A program made the translations under genes and the position numbers. Below are positions 1 to 7,279 of a DNA stretch of 22,485 bases, one piece after another (position 1 is the first letter of the stretch; each line of letters opens with the position of its first letter). The stretch comes from an uncultured Bacteroides sp. (lineage in GTDB: Bacteria; Bacteroidota; Bacteroidia; Bacteroidales; Bacteroidaceae). The DNA lies in assembly GCA_947071285.1 (NCBI GenBank), contig CAMTFK010000058.1, positions 1 to 22,485 on the forward strand. The letters run 5' to 3'. Below the pieces are notes generated by a model. It did no database searches and was not told where the DNA came from. It saw nothing but the letters and a program-made list of their open reading frames with translations.

Positions 1-25
1 ATTCCTTTTGGAGCGGTTATGAATC

Positions 26-110
26 AGTTACGAGCTACGGGCTACAAGCTACAAGTACCTTTCGGAACATAGCGCAGCCACTTGTAGCTTGTAGCCTGTA
101 GCTCGTAACT
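26..110. repeat. Heptad-repeat hairpin element A
   Basis: A long inverted repeat pairs 26-56 with 80-110, giving 31 base pairs with a single G-T wobble at position 39. Each arm is a run of 7-base units close to GCTACRR, repeated about four times. The loop, read on the minus strand at 79-68, is GGCTGCGCTATG, nearly the same as the loops of the elements at 2731, 5177 and 22442. It probably lies just after a gene that ends left of the window and may act as its transcription terminator. That role is inferred; the hairpin and shared loop are directly visible. Confidence 0.85.
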
Positions 111-224
111 TTATTCCTTTTTTATCAGTAAAGCTAGCAAAAATAAGGAGAGATTGAACAATCAAAAGCAAGGAGTGTTTGAGATAAATATCGCTTATTA
201 TAACCTAAACGAACCAGTTGACAT

Positions 225-1667
225 ATGAAACAAATCTTACTTATCGCTCTGTTGGGAGCGAGCATCTCTGCATCGGCACAAACGACCGGGAATGCCCCGG
301 CCGATGCCTCAAATACGCCTCAGGCCCTCTCCCTCAGCTACGACGATGCTCTGCAAATGCTGCAGCGCGGTAATCAAAGTCTGAAGATTGCCGATAAAGG
401 CATCGAAACAGCCCGTGCGGAACGGGACAAACTGAACGCCCTGTGGTACCCCAGCCTGCAAGGAGCGGGTACTTACGTTCACATGTCCGAAAAGATAGAA
501 GTGAAGCAACCCCTCTCCCAGTTCACCGACCCGGCAAAGGATTTTGTACATACCATTATACCGGACGACCAGTTCATCAGTGGTATCTTGGACCAGATAG
601 GCGGCTATACGCTTGCTTTCCCACTCGCCCCCCGCAACCTGACCAGCATAGGACTTACGGCCGAATGGGTCGTATTTTCCGGCGGGAAACGTGTACGGGC
701 AAGCAAGATTGGCAACCGGATGATTGACATCGCTCAGGAGAACCGCGCACAAACCGATGCCACGCAGCGTACGTTACTGGCAGAAAGTTATTATGGGCTC
801 AGTCTTGCCCGCGAAGTAGTTGCCGTCCGTCGGGATACCTACAATAGTTTGAAGCAACACTATGAGAATGCCCTCAAACTGGAAGCTGCCGGAATGATTG
901 ACAAAGCCGGACGCCTCTTTGCACAAGTAAATATGGATGAAGCCTGGCGTGCACTGGAGTCCGCCCAAAAGGAGGCGACCGTTGTAGAAAGTGCTTTGCG
1001 CACATTGCTCAACATGGAGGATACTTGCAAGATAGAGCCTACCTCTCCCCTCTTCATTAACGCCACACTTCCGATGAAAGAAGAATTCGTGCAAACAATG
1101 CGGTCAGGCAACTACATTCTGAATCAGTTATCGTTGCAGCAAAATATCGCCAAGCAACAATTGCGAATAGACCAAAGCGGATATCTGCCGGACATCGCCT
1201 TGTTCGGCAAACAAACGCTCTACTCCCACGGCATACAGAGCAACCTCATTCCGCGCACCATCATCGGCGTGGGCTTCACCTGGAACCTCTTTGACGGACT
1301 GGCCAGGGAAAAGCGCATACGCCAGTCGCGCATTGCCGAGCAAACACTTGCATTGGGCAAGGACAAGGCACAGGATGACTTAACGGTAGGCATAGACAAG
1401 CTGTACACCGGGTTGCAAAAGGCACAGGACAATGTTCGCGCCCTCAACTCAACCGTCTCCCTGAGCGAAGAGCTTGTACGCATCCGCAAGAAATCCTTCA
1501 CTGAAGGTATGGCAACCAGCACCGAAGTGGTGGATGCGGAAACGATGCTTGCCACCGCCCGGGTAGCCCGTCTGGCTGCTTATTATGAATATGACGTAAC
1601 ATTGATGAACCTGTTGGCCCTCTGCGGCACACCGGAACAATTCAAGAATTATTTTAATGAAGAATGA
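225..1667 (+). CDS. TolC-family outer membrane efflux protein
   Basis: This 480-residue protein is an outer membrane channel of the OEP/TolC family, which forms trimeric tunnels joining an inner membrane pump and periplasmic adaptor to the outside. A signal peptide spans about residues 1-18, with a cleavage site after SASA. Two repeated OEP units follow at roughly 35-255 and 275-470, rich in the helical coiled-coil pattern of the family (for example ALQMLQRGN and the closing SEELVRIRKKSFTEG helix). The length is normal for the family. It is the first gene of a three-gene unit with the HlyD adaptor and the ABC-2 permease. The last residues (FNEE and the stop) are encoded by the left arm of the hairpin at 1652. 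The leader at 111-224 holds no gene, and I see no convincing promoter there. The substrate cannot be read from the sequence. Confidence 0.93.
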   Translation: MKQILLIALLGASISASAQTTGNAPADASNTPQALSLSYDDALQMLQRGNQSLKIADKGIETARAERDKLNALWYPSLQGAGTYVHMSEKIEVKQPLSQFTDPAKDFVHTIIPDDQFISGILDQIGGYTLAFPLAPRNLTSIGLTAEWVVFSGGKRVRASKIGNRMIDIAQENRAQTDATQRTLLAESYYGLSLAREVVAVRRDTYNSLKQHYENALKLEAAGMIDKAGRLFAQVNMDEAWRALESAQKEATVVESALRTLLNMEDTCKIEPTSPLFINATLPMKEEFVQTMRSGNYILNQLSLQQNIAKQQLRIDQSGYLPDIALFGKQTLYSHGIQSNLIPRTIIGVGFTWNLFDGLAREKRIRQSRIAEQTLALGKDKAQDDLTVGIDKLYTGLQKAQDNVRALNSTVSLSEELVRIRKKSFTEGMATSTEVVDAETMLATARVARLAAYYEYDVTLMNLLALCGTPEQFKNYFNEE

Positions 1668-1720
1668 AGAATTACCATTCGGGATGACAGTGCAACCCGA
1701 CTCCTCATTCTTCATTAAAA
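1652..1720. repeat. Heptad-repeat hairpin element B
   Basis: A perfect 16-base inverted repeat pairs 1652-1667 (TTTTAATGAAGAATGA) with 1705-1720. The arm holds two copies of the heptamer TGAAGAA. A short inner stem, CGGG at 1680-1683 with CCCG at 1696-1699, lies in the loop. This loop lacks the GGCTGCGCTATA motif of the other elements, so membership of the same family rests on arm structure and position alone. The left arm supplies the tolC stop codon TGA at 1665-1667, and the element fills most of the gap before the adaptor gene. Confidence 0.75.
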
Positions 1721-1746
1721 AGTATAAACCAAAACGTTTTAAAATT

Positions 1747-2736
1747 ATGGAAATTTCAAAGAAAAGCATCAGTACTGCATTTGTCATCATACTGGCAATC
1801 ACTATACTTGTTTCCATCCTCGGGATGGTACTTATGAGCCATCAGCCCCTCGTGCTTCAGGGGCAGATAGAGACTACCGAAATCCGTATCAGTGGCAAAC
1901 TGCCGGGACGGGTAGATTCATTCCTTGTCCGCGAAGGCGACTGGGTAAAGGCAGGCGATACGCTTGTCGTCATCAACAGTCCGACCATAGAAGCCAAATA
2001 TCGCCAGGTGAATGCCCTGGAACAAGTGGCACAGGAACAGAACAAGAAAATAGATGCCGGCACGCGCCGACAAATCGTTGCCACCGCCCAGCAACTCTGG
2101 AATAAAACCAAGAGCGACCTGACACTGGCACAAACAACTTACCAGCGTATCCTGACACTCTATAAAGACAGTGTCGTCACGTCGCAACGGAAAGATGAAG
2201 TGGAAGCCATGTATCGTGCCGCACAAGCCGCCGAACGTGCAGCCTACGAACAATATCAAATGGCAGTGGACGGAGCGCAAAGCGAAGACCGCGCTTCTGC
2301 ACGGAGCATGGTTGATGCAGCCCGCAGCACGGTTGATGAAGTGTCGTCCTTACTCGTCGATGCACGGCTCACGGCACCGGAGGCAGGGCAGATTTCAACG
2401 ATATTCCCTAAACGCGGAGAACTCGTGGCGCCGGGCACACCTATCATGAATCTGGTCGTCATGAACGATGCACACGTCGTTCTCAACGTGCGTGAAGACT
2501 TGATGCCACAGTTCAAGATGGATGGTATATTCCGTGCGGACGTTCCGGCTATCGGCAAGAAGAATGTAGAATTCTGTATCTATTATATCAGTCCGCTGGG
2601 CAGCTTCGCCACTTGGAAATCAACGAAACAGACGGGAAGTTATGATATGCAGACATTCGAGATACACGCTCGACCGACACAGCCTGTAGAGGGCTTACGC
2701 CCGGGAATGTCGGTGTTGCTGACGGTTAATGAGTGA
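1747..2736 (+). CDS. HlyD-family periplasmic adaptor (membrane fusion protein)
   Basis: This 329-residue protein is the adaptor that would bridge the inner membrane permease and the TolC-like channel. An N-terminal membrane anchor lies at about residues 9-30. Then come the first half of a biotinyl-lipoyl-like domain (ISGKLPGRVDSFLVREGDWV, about 48-67), a long helical hairpin at about 80-205, the second lipoyl half (LTAPEAGQISTIFPKRGELV) near 207-226, and a beta-barrel part ending in GLRPGMSVLLTV. The frame is open further upstream to an ATG at 1657, but that would add 30 residues encoded largely by hairpin B, would overlap tolC and would not resemble an adaptor N terminus, so 1747 is preferred. 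The stop TGA at 2734-2736 lies inside the first heptamer of hairpin C. Confidence 0.92.
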   Translation: MEISKKSISTAFVIILAITILVSILGMVLMSHQPLVLQGQIETTEIRISGKLPGRVDSFLVREGDWVKAGDTLVVINSPTIEAKYRQVNALEQVAQEQNKKIDAGTRRQIVATAQQLWNKTKSDLTLAQTTYQRILTLYKDSVVTSQRKDEVEAMYRAAQAAERAAYEQYQMAVDGAQSEDRASARSMVDAARSTVDEVSSLLVDARLTAPEAGQISTIFPKRGELVAPGTPIMNLVVMNDAHVVLNVREDLMPQFKMDGIFRADVPAIGKKNVEFCIYYISPLGSFATWKSTKQTGSYDMQTFEIHARPTQPVEGLRPGMSVLLTVNE

Positions 2737-2797
2737 CAAGTTACAAGCTACGAGTGACAAGGGGCTGCGCTATACTCGTAGCTTGTAGCTCGTAACT
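2731..2797. repeat. Heptad-repeat hairpin element C
   Basis: The arms are made of 7-base units close to AAGCTAC or GAGTGAC. The inner 14 bases of the stem (TACAAGCTACGAGT, 2742-2755) pair perfectly with 2774-2787, and the outer stem pairs imperfectly out to about 2797. The loop contains GGCTGCGCTATA at 2763-2774. The element sits between the adaptor and permease genes and provides the adaptor's stop codon. Inside an apparent operon it might reduce or shape downstream transcription, but this cannot be decided from sequence. Confidence 0.85.
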
Positions 2798-2826
2798 TAA
2801 TAATGATAATTAAAAAAACGTGCTCA

Positions 2827-5196
2827 ATGAAACAACCTCTCTATAATGTACTTCGTCGTGAATGGCAACGCATGACCTCCCGCCGGCTCTACCTCGGTGT
2901 GTGCCTTGTGTTACCCTTATTCTGCCTGTTTTTCATGGCTACCATCTTTGGTAGCGGACAGATGGAGAACATTCCTGTCGGCATCGTCGATCAGGACAAC
3001 ACCTCCACATCCCGGCAAATAGCACGAAACATCGCTGCCGTGCCCACCTTCAGCGTCACCCGGCATTTCACCGACGAGGCTGCCGCGCGGGAAGCTGTGC
3101 AACGCAAAGAAATCTATGGTTACCTGTCCATTCCCGCAGGCTTTGAGCAACGCGCCACCACCGGAATGGATGCCACACTTTCTTATTACTACCATTATGC
3201 ACTCCTTTCTGTGGGCAGCGAGTTGATGGCGGCTTTTGAGACGGCACTGGCACCCGTAGCCCTCTCTCCCATTGCCGTGGAAGCTATATCCCTGGGGGTC
3301 AGTCAGGAGCAGATAACAACTTTTCTCCTGCCTGTGCAATCCAGCATACATCCGCTTTATAATCCTGATCTGGACTATTCCGTTTATCTGAGCCAGCCTT
3401 TCTTCTATGTCCTGTTTCAGATACTCATTTTGCTGATGACGGTCTACGCCGTGGGTAGTGAGTTGAAGTTTTATACAGCACAGGAGTGGATGACAACAGC
3501 ACGAGGAAACATTGTTACTGCCATAATTGGCAAACTGCTGCCTTATACATTCATTTTCTCAGTAATCGGCATACTGGCCAATTATGTTCTGTATGGCGTA
3601 TTACATATACCTTTTCAGGGCAGTCTGTTGATGATGAACCTGATGACGGTACTCTTTATTATCGCCACGCAAGCGCTTGCTGTGTTCATTTTCTCTATCT
3701 TTCCACGGATAGCTTATATCATTAGCATCGTGTCAATGGTCGGCTCCCTTGGCGCAACACTTTCCGGCGTCACCTTTCCCGTGACGAGTATGTATCCGGC
3801 TGTGCATGCGGCATCTTATCTTTTTCCCGTGCGTCATTTTACGGAGATAGCACAGTCGATGCTGTATTTTGATTCAGGATTCGGATATTACTGGCAATCG
3901 GCAGCTCTGCTTATGGTCTTCCCGTTGCTGGCATTGCTGATATTGCCGAGGCTGAGGCAGTGGATATTGAAACACGAAAAGGAAGCGGCGCCATGCACGC
4001 AGGCGAATGATTCAACCCCTCTTTCATTGGCAGATATTATCTCCCGTGAATGGCGTGCCATCAGCACCAATCCGGCAATACTCCTGGTCTTGATGGGCGG
4101 TATCTTTGCTTACGGTCTTCTCTACAACCTGATGTACGCTCCCAACCTTGTGCGGAAAACACCTGTCGCCATCGTCGATAATTCACATTCCGCCCTTAGC
4201 CGGGAATATATCCGCCTGCTCAATGCCACTCCGCAAGCGTCTGTCTATGCACTGACACCCAATTATCTTGAAGCAAAGGAGTGGCTGAAACAAAGTAAAG
4301 TAGATGGTATCCTCTATCTCCCCGCTGACTTTGATGCACGCGTAGGGCGGGGTGAACAATCTGTCTTTAGCGTCTATGCTGCCACAGACGCTTTTCTGAA
4401 TTTTAAGAACTTGCAGGAGGCTTCTTCACGCGTAATGCTTGCTGTAAACGATGCACACCGTGCAGAGGGTGCTGTATTCTTACCCCCGCAAGGATTACTT
4501 GCAGTAGCTTCGTCTGCTCCCGTCAATGTGTCGGGAACGGCTCTCTACAATTATACAGAAGGATATGGTTCGTATCTTATTCCTGCTGTCATGATTATCA
4601 TTATCTTTCAGACAATGTTGATGGTGATAGGGATGGTGACGGGGGAAGAGGCGGAAAAATATCCGAAAGGGAAAGTGGTAGGAGAAAGAACATCCATTAG
4701 CTGTTCTGCCTGGCACAAAGCATTGTATAACATTTCCGGTAGAACCTTTGTCTACGTAATGCTATACATCATTTTTGCCCTGTTCCTGTTAGGTTTGCTT
4801 CCTCATTTTTTCAGTATTCCGAACATTGGGAACGGCAGGGATATCATCACTATGATGATTCCTTTTCTGATAGGAACAAGCTTCTTCGGGCTTGCGGCAT
4901 CACGTTACTTCACTGACTCTGAAGCGCCCTTATTAATGATTGCCTTCTTCTCCGTAGGATATATTTTCCTCTCAGGCGTTTCCTATCCTCTCGAATTGAT
5001 GCCTTGGTATTGGCAGGCAGCCCACTATGTAGTTCCGGCGGCCCCTGCCGTGCTGGCTTTCGTCAAGCTGAATTCAATGGGAGGAGACATGGCGGATATT
5101 CGCCCGGAAATGATAACACTGTGGATACAAGTCTTTGTATACTTCCTGCTCAGCCTGTGGGTGTTCAGAAAAAAAATATTAACTATTAAATATTAA
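2827..5196 (+). CDS. Tandem-fused ABC-2 type permease
   Basis: This 789-residue inner membrane protein carries two ABC-2 permease units in one chain. Each begins with a Rxx-REW-type amphipathic start (LRREWQRMTSRRLYLG near residue 8, and ISREWRAISTNP near 403), a membrane helix, a large external domain opening with a pattern like IPVGIVDQDNTSTSR or TPVAIVDNSHSALSR, then about five membrane helices. In most species these halves are separate genes of about 370-400 residues (YhhJ-like). Together with the adaptor and channel it would form an ABC-type exporter, but no ATP-binding subunit is present within 5 kb on either side. The start at 2827 (MKQPLYNVLRREW) is chosen over an in-frame ATG at 2803 because it matches the usual N terminus. 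The final residues TIKY and the stop lie in hairpin D. Confidence 0.9.
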   Translation: MKQPLYNVLRREWQRMTSRRLYLGVCLVLPLFCLFFMATIFGSGQMENIPVGIVDQDNTSTSRQIARNIAAVPTFSVTRHFTDEAAAREAVQRKEIYGYLSIPAGFEQRATTGMDATLSYYYHYALLSVGSELMAAFETALAPVALSPIAVEAISLGVSQEQITTFLLPVQSSIHPLYNPDLDYSVYLSQPFFYVLFQILILLMTVYAVGSELKFYTAQEWMTTARGNIVTAIIGKLLPYTFIFSVIGILANYVLYGVLHIPFQGSLLMMNLMTVLFIIATQALAVFIFSIFPRIAYIISIVSMVGSLGATLSGVTFPVTSMYPAVHAASYLFPVRHFTEIAQSMLYFDSGFGYYWQSAALLMVFPLLALLILPRLRQWILKHEKEAAPCTQANDSTPLSLADIISREWRAISTNPAILLVLMGGIFAYGLLYNLMYAPNLVRKTPVAIVDNSHSALSREYIRLLNATPQASVYALTPNYLEAKEWLKQSKVDGILYLPADFDARVGRGEQSVFSVYAATDAFLNFKNLQEASSRVMLAVNDAHRAEGAVFLPPQGLLAVASSAPVNVSGTALYNYTEGYGSYLIPAVMIIIIFQTMLMVIGMVTGEEAEKYPKGKVVGERTSISCSAWHKALYNISGRTFVYVMLYIIFALFLLGLLPHFFSIPNIGNGRDIITMMIPFLIGTSFFGLAASRYFTDSEAPLLMIAFFSVGYIFLSGVSYPLELMPWYWQAAHYVVPAAPAVLAFVKLNSMGGDMADIRPEMITLWIQVFVYFLLSLWVFRKKILTIKY

Positions 5197-5257
5197 TTAT
5201 TAAGGCTGCGCTATAACACGCCTAATTAATATTTAATAGTTAATACCTAATAGTTAA
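5177..5257. repeat. Heptad-repeat hairpin element D between convergent genes
   Basis: A perfect 23-base inverted repeat pairs 5177-5199 with 5223-5245. The arms consist of 7-base units near TTAACTA or TTAATTA, and the heptad pattern continues to about 5257. The loop holds GGCTGCGCTATA at 5204-5215, identical to element C although the arms are unrelated in sequence. The permease gene and the minus-strand adenosyltransferase gene converge here, and both stop codons fall within the element. It is well placed as a bidirectional terminator. That function is inferred. Confidence 0.88.
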
Positions 5258-5859
5258 TCTTTAACCTTCTTTCTTTTATATGCGAACGACTGCCATCTCT
5301 CCTCACTCCACCCCTGCCGTTGCATCTCCATGCGTGCCATGACAAAGAAAAGGTCGGAAAGGCGATTAATAAAACGCAGAATATCTTCCGGCACAGGGTC
5401 TTGTCTGTTCAGCGTCCAGAGTCTGCGCTCCGCACGACGTGCCACCGCACGGGCAAATTGCAGTTGCGCGGAAGCTTGTGTGCCACCAGGCAGAAGAAAA
5501 TAGCCGTTGTCTTCAAGTTCCAGCATCATGGCATCCATCGCTTGCTCACATTGCGCCACCATCTCCGCTGCACGCAATTCATTCGGATTACCACTGCCCG
5601 GATGTTCAGGGTCTGCATCCCGTAGTGCGGAAGGAGTGGCAACGTGGCTCATCACTACCATCAATTCCCGTTGTATCTCATGCAGCAACTCCTGCCAGAC
5701 ATCTTCCACCGGCAATAATGAGCGGACAATGCCTATCACGGTATTCAACTCATCAATACAACCATTTGCCTCAATACGGATATCATCCTTCGGAACACGC
5801 TCTCCGCCATGAATGCCTGTCATTCCTTTATCTCCCGTCCGGGTATAAATCTTTCTCAT
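5254..5859 (-). CDS. pduO: PduO-type cob(I)alamin adenosyltransferase
   Basis: This 201-residue cytoplasmic enzyme is predicted to transfer the 5'-deoxyadenosyl group of ATP to cob(I)alamin or cobinamide-type corrinoids, making adenosylcobalamin. The N-terminal ATP-binding signature YTRTGDKGMTGI (residues 5-16) and the helix-bundle motifs EANGCIDELNTVIG, RAVARRAERRLW and INRLSDLFFVMAR are typical of PduO-type enzymes, as is the length. Its ATG overlaps the cbiA stop codon by four bases (ATGA), so the two genes are probably translated together. Its stop lies at the edge of hairpin D. The family assignment is secure. Whether it serves de novo synthesis or only salvage is not visible here. Confidence 0.94.
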   Translation of the reverse strand: MRKIYTRTGDKGMTGIHGGERVPKDDIRIEANGCIDELNTVIGIVRSLLPVEDVWQELLHEIQRELMVVMSHVATPSALRDADPEHPGSGNPNELRAAEMVAQCEQAMDAMMLELEDNGYFLLPGGTQASAQLQFARAVARRAERRLWTLNRQDPVPEDILRFINRLSDLFFVMARMEMQRQGWSEERWQSFAYKRKKVKD

Positions 5860-7187
5860 ACTTCTTCATCAAACAAATGCATAATACTTATCTCTCCAAA
5901 ATACAAATGCGTATAACTCGCAATCAGATTCTTATAACGATACACAGGCGTATCCACCAATTGCTTTCTGGCATCATACACCTGCACTGCCGAAGTCAAA
6001 TCTTCATCCTGTTCCACTACTTGCGAATAGTGAAACTCATGTCCCCGCACATCCACACCCCGCATTACGAAACGACGGTATCCCAGCGACAAATGCGCAT
6101 CCTTTTTACAAGCAGATACCTTTATGGGCAGTACATCCGCCATTTTATACGCAACAGGACATTCATCTCCTTTTAAGATGGCAGATGAAAGATACATCAT
6201 GCCACCACACTCTGCAAGTGTACGTCCGCCGCGCTCTATATATTGCCTGATGGAGTCGAGTACATTCGTAGCTTCACTCAATTGCTTCATGCGGTTTTCC
6301 GGATACCCACCCGGCAAATAGAGGAAATTGACATCATCCGGCAGCACCACAGAGTTATCTTCCGGGTCGAAAAAGGTGACTTGCCCATATTCTTTCAACC
6401 GAAAGATATGTTCTGCATAAATGAATGAGAAAGACTCTTTGTTACACGCCACCCAGGTATTCAGATACTTGGTTTTGCGCTTATATGGCGTACGGGGAAT
6501 GTTCAGCGCACGTTCCGTCATTTGGAGCAACAGGTCGCAATCCAGTTGTTTCTCTAATGACTTCAACAGAGTTTTGCTGATACCGCCTTTACCTCCCCGG
6601 CTGAAATCCAGTCCCAAGTGGCGGCTCTCCTCTTTCAATGCGCTGTTGGTTCGCAGACAACCGAAACAGAAGATATTCAAATCGTCACAGATTTCGCGCA
6701 ACATGACTTCGTGGCGATCACTTGCCACCTGATTGAATATCACCCCTATCACCTGCACTTTCGGGTCGAAATCCATATATCCTTTTATCATCGCTGCCAG
6801 CGAATAAGCAGCCGACTTGGCATTTATCACCAATACAACAGGAAGATGTAACTCCTTCGCTATATCTGCTGATGAACCTTTACTGCGGTCATATCCGTCG
6901 AACAGCCCCATCATACCTTCTACAATGCACGCATCGGCCTCTACTGTATGACGCATATAGAGTTCGCGCACATGTTGCCCGGAAGCCATAAACAAATCAA
7001 GATTATAAGATGGAACGCCACAGGCCCGTTCATGATATTTCGTATCGATATAATCCGGTCCACATTTAAAGGGTTGCACATGCAGGCCTCTCTTCGTCAA
7101 CAGAGCCATCAGTAATCGGCTGACAGTGGTTTTTCCAGTACCCGAAGTGGGTGCTGCTATCAGAAATTGAGGGATATTTCTTATCAT
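5856..7187 (-). CDS. cbiA: Cobyrinate a,c-diamide synthase CbiA
   Basis: This 443-residue enzyme is predicted to amidate the a and c side chains of cobyrinate with glutamine and ATP. A P-loop APTSGTGKTT (residues 12-21, Lys19) opens the N-terminal dethiobiotin-synthetase-like domain, and KCGPDYID follows near 42. The C-terminal class I glutamine amidotransferase-like domain shows YLPGGYPE, the nucleophile Cys327 in AECGGMMYL and the GHEFHYS motif with His383 and His386. The length fits the CbiA family. CobB of the aerobic route carries out the same type of reaction on hydrogenobyrinate and cannot be excluded, but the surrounding genes favour the anaerobic route. It is the first gene of a two-gene unit, divergent from the kinase gene at 7280. 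No cobalamin riboswitch is visible in its 92-base upstream gap. Confidence 0.93.
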   Translation of the reverse strand: MIRNIPQFLIAAPTSGTGKTTVSRLLMALLTKRGLHVQPFKCGPDYIDTKYHERACGVPSYNLDLFMASGQHVRELYMRHTVEADACIVEGMMGLFDGYDRSKGSSADIAKELHLPVVLVINAKSAAYSLAAMIKGYMDFDPKVQVIGVIFNQVASDRHEVMLREICDDLNIFCFGCLRTNSALKEESRHLGLDFSRGGKGGISKTLLKSLEKQLDCDLLLQMTERALNIPRTPYKRKTKYLNTWVACNKESFSFIYAEHIFRLKEYGQVTFFDPEDNSVVLPDDVNFLYLPGGYPENRMKQLSEATNVLDSIRQYIERGGRTLAECGGMMYLSSAILKGDECPVAYKMADVLPIKVSACKKDAHLSLGYRRFVMRGVDVRGHEFHYSQVVEQDEDLTSAVQVYDARKQLVDTPVYRYKNLIASYTHLYFGEISIMHLFDEEV

Positions 7188-7218
7188 GCGTATTTGAGTT
7201 AACAGAATTTCTTTCCCG

Positions 7219-7226
7219 CAAAGGTA
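7219..7226 (-). promoter_or_regulatory. Probable -7 promoter element of cbiA
   Basis: The minus strand reads TACCTTTG here, an exact match to the Bacteroides TAnnTTTG consensus, about 30 bases upstream of the cbiA start. No good -33 TTTG is seen at the expected distance, so only the -7 half is supported. Confidence 0.55.
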
Positions 7227-7247
7227 GCATATATTCCCTAAAACTCT

Positions 7248-7255
7248 TACCTTAG
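7248..7255 (+). promoter_or_regulatory. Possible -7 promoter element for the kinase gene
   Basis: The sequence TACCTTAG matches the Bacteroides TAnnTTTG consensus at all but one position and lies 25 bases before the ATG at 7280. This is weak evidence on its own. The divergent arrangement with cbiA requires a plus-strand promoter somewhere in this 92-base gap. Confidence 0.3.
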
Positions 7256-7279
7256 CTGCCCAAATAAAAGTAAATTACT

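Noticed and set aside
26..110. Short repeated units resembling a CRISPR array
   Set aside because: The units are 7 bases long, directly adjacent with no spacers, and arranged as an inverted repeat.
309..752. A 147-codon minus-strand frame inside tolC
   Set aside because: It is antisense to a gene with a signal peptide and full family pattern, and it shows no domain or start context of its own.
1657..1746. A 30-residue N-terminal extension of the HlyD-like adaptor
   Set aside because: The extra residues come mostly from the hairpin repeat, overlap tolC by 11 bases and precede a normal adaptor start at 1747.
5439..6176. A 245-codon plus-strand frame across the adenosyltransferase and cbiA genes
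   Set aside because: It is antisense to two well-supported cobalamin genes and its translation is low-complexity and His/Ser-rich with no domain pattern.
7188..7279. A second cobalamin riboswitch upstream of cbiA
   Set aside because: The gap is only 92 bases and contains no B12 box or other conserved aptamer segment on either strand.
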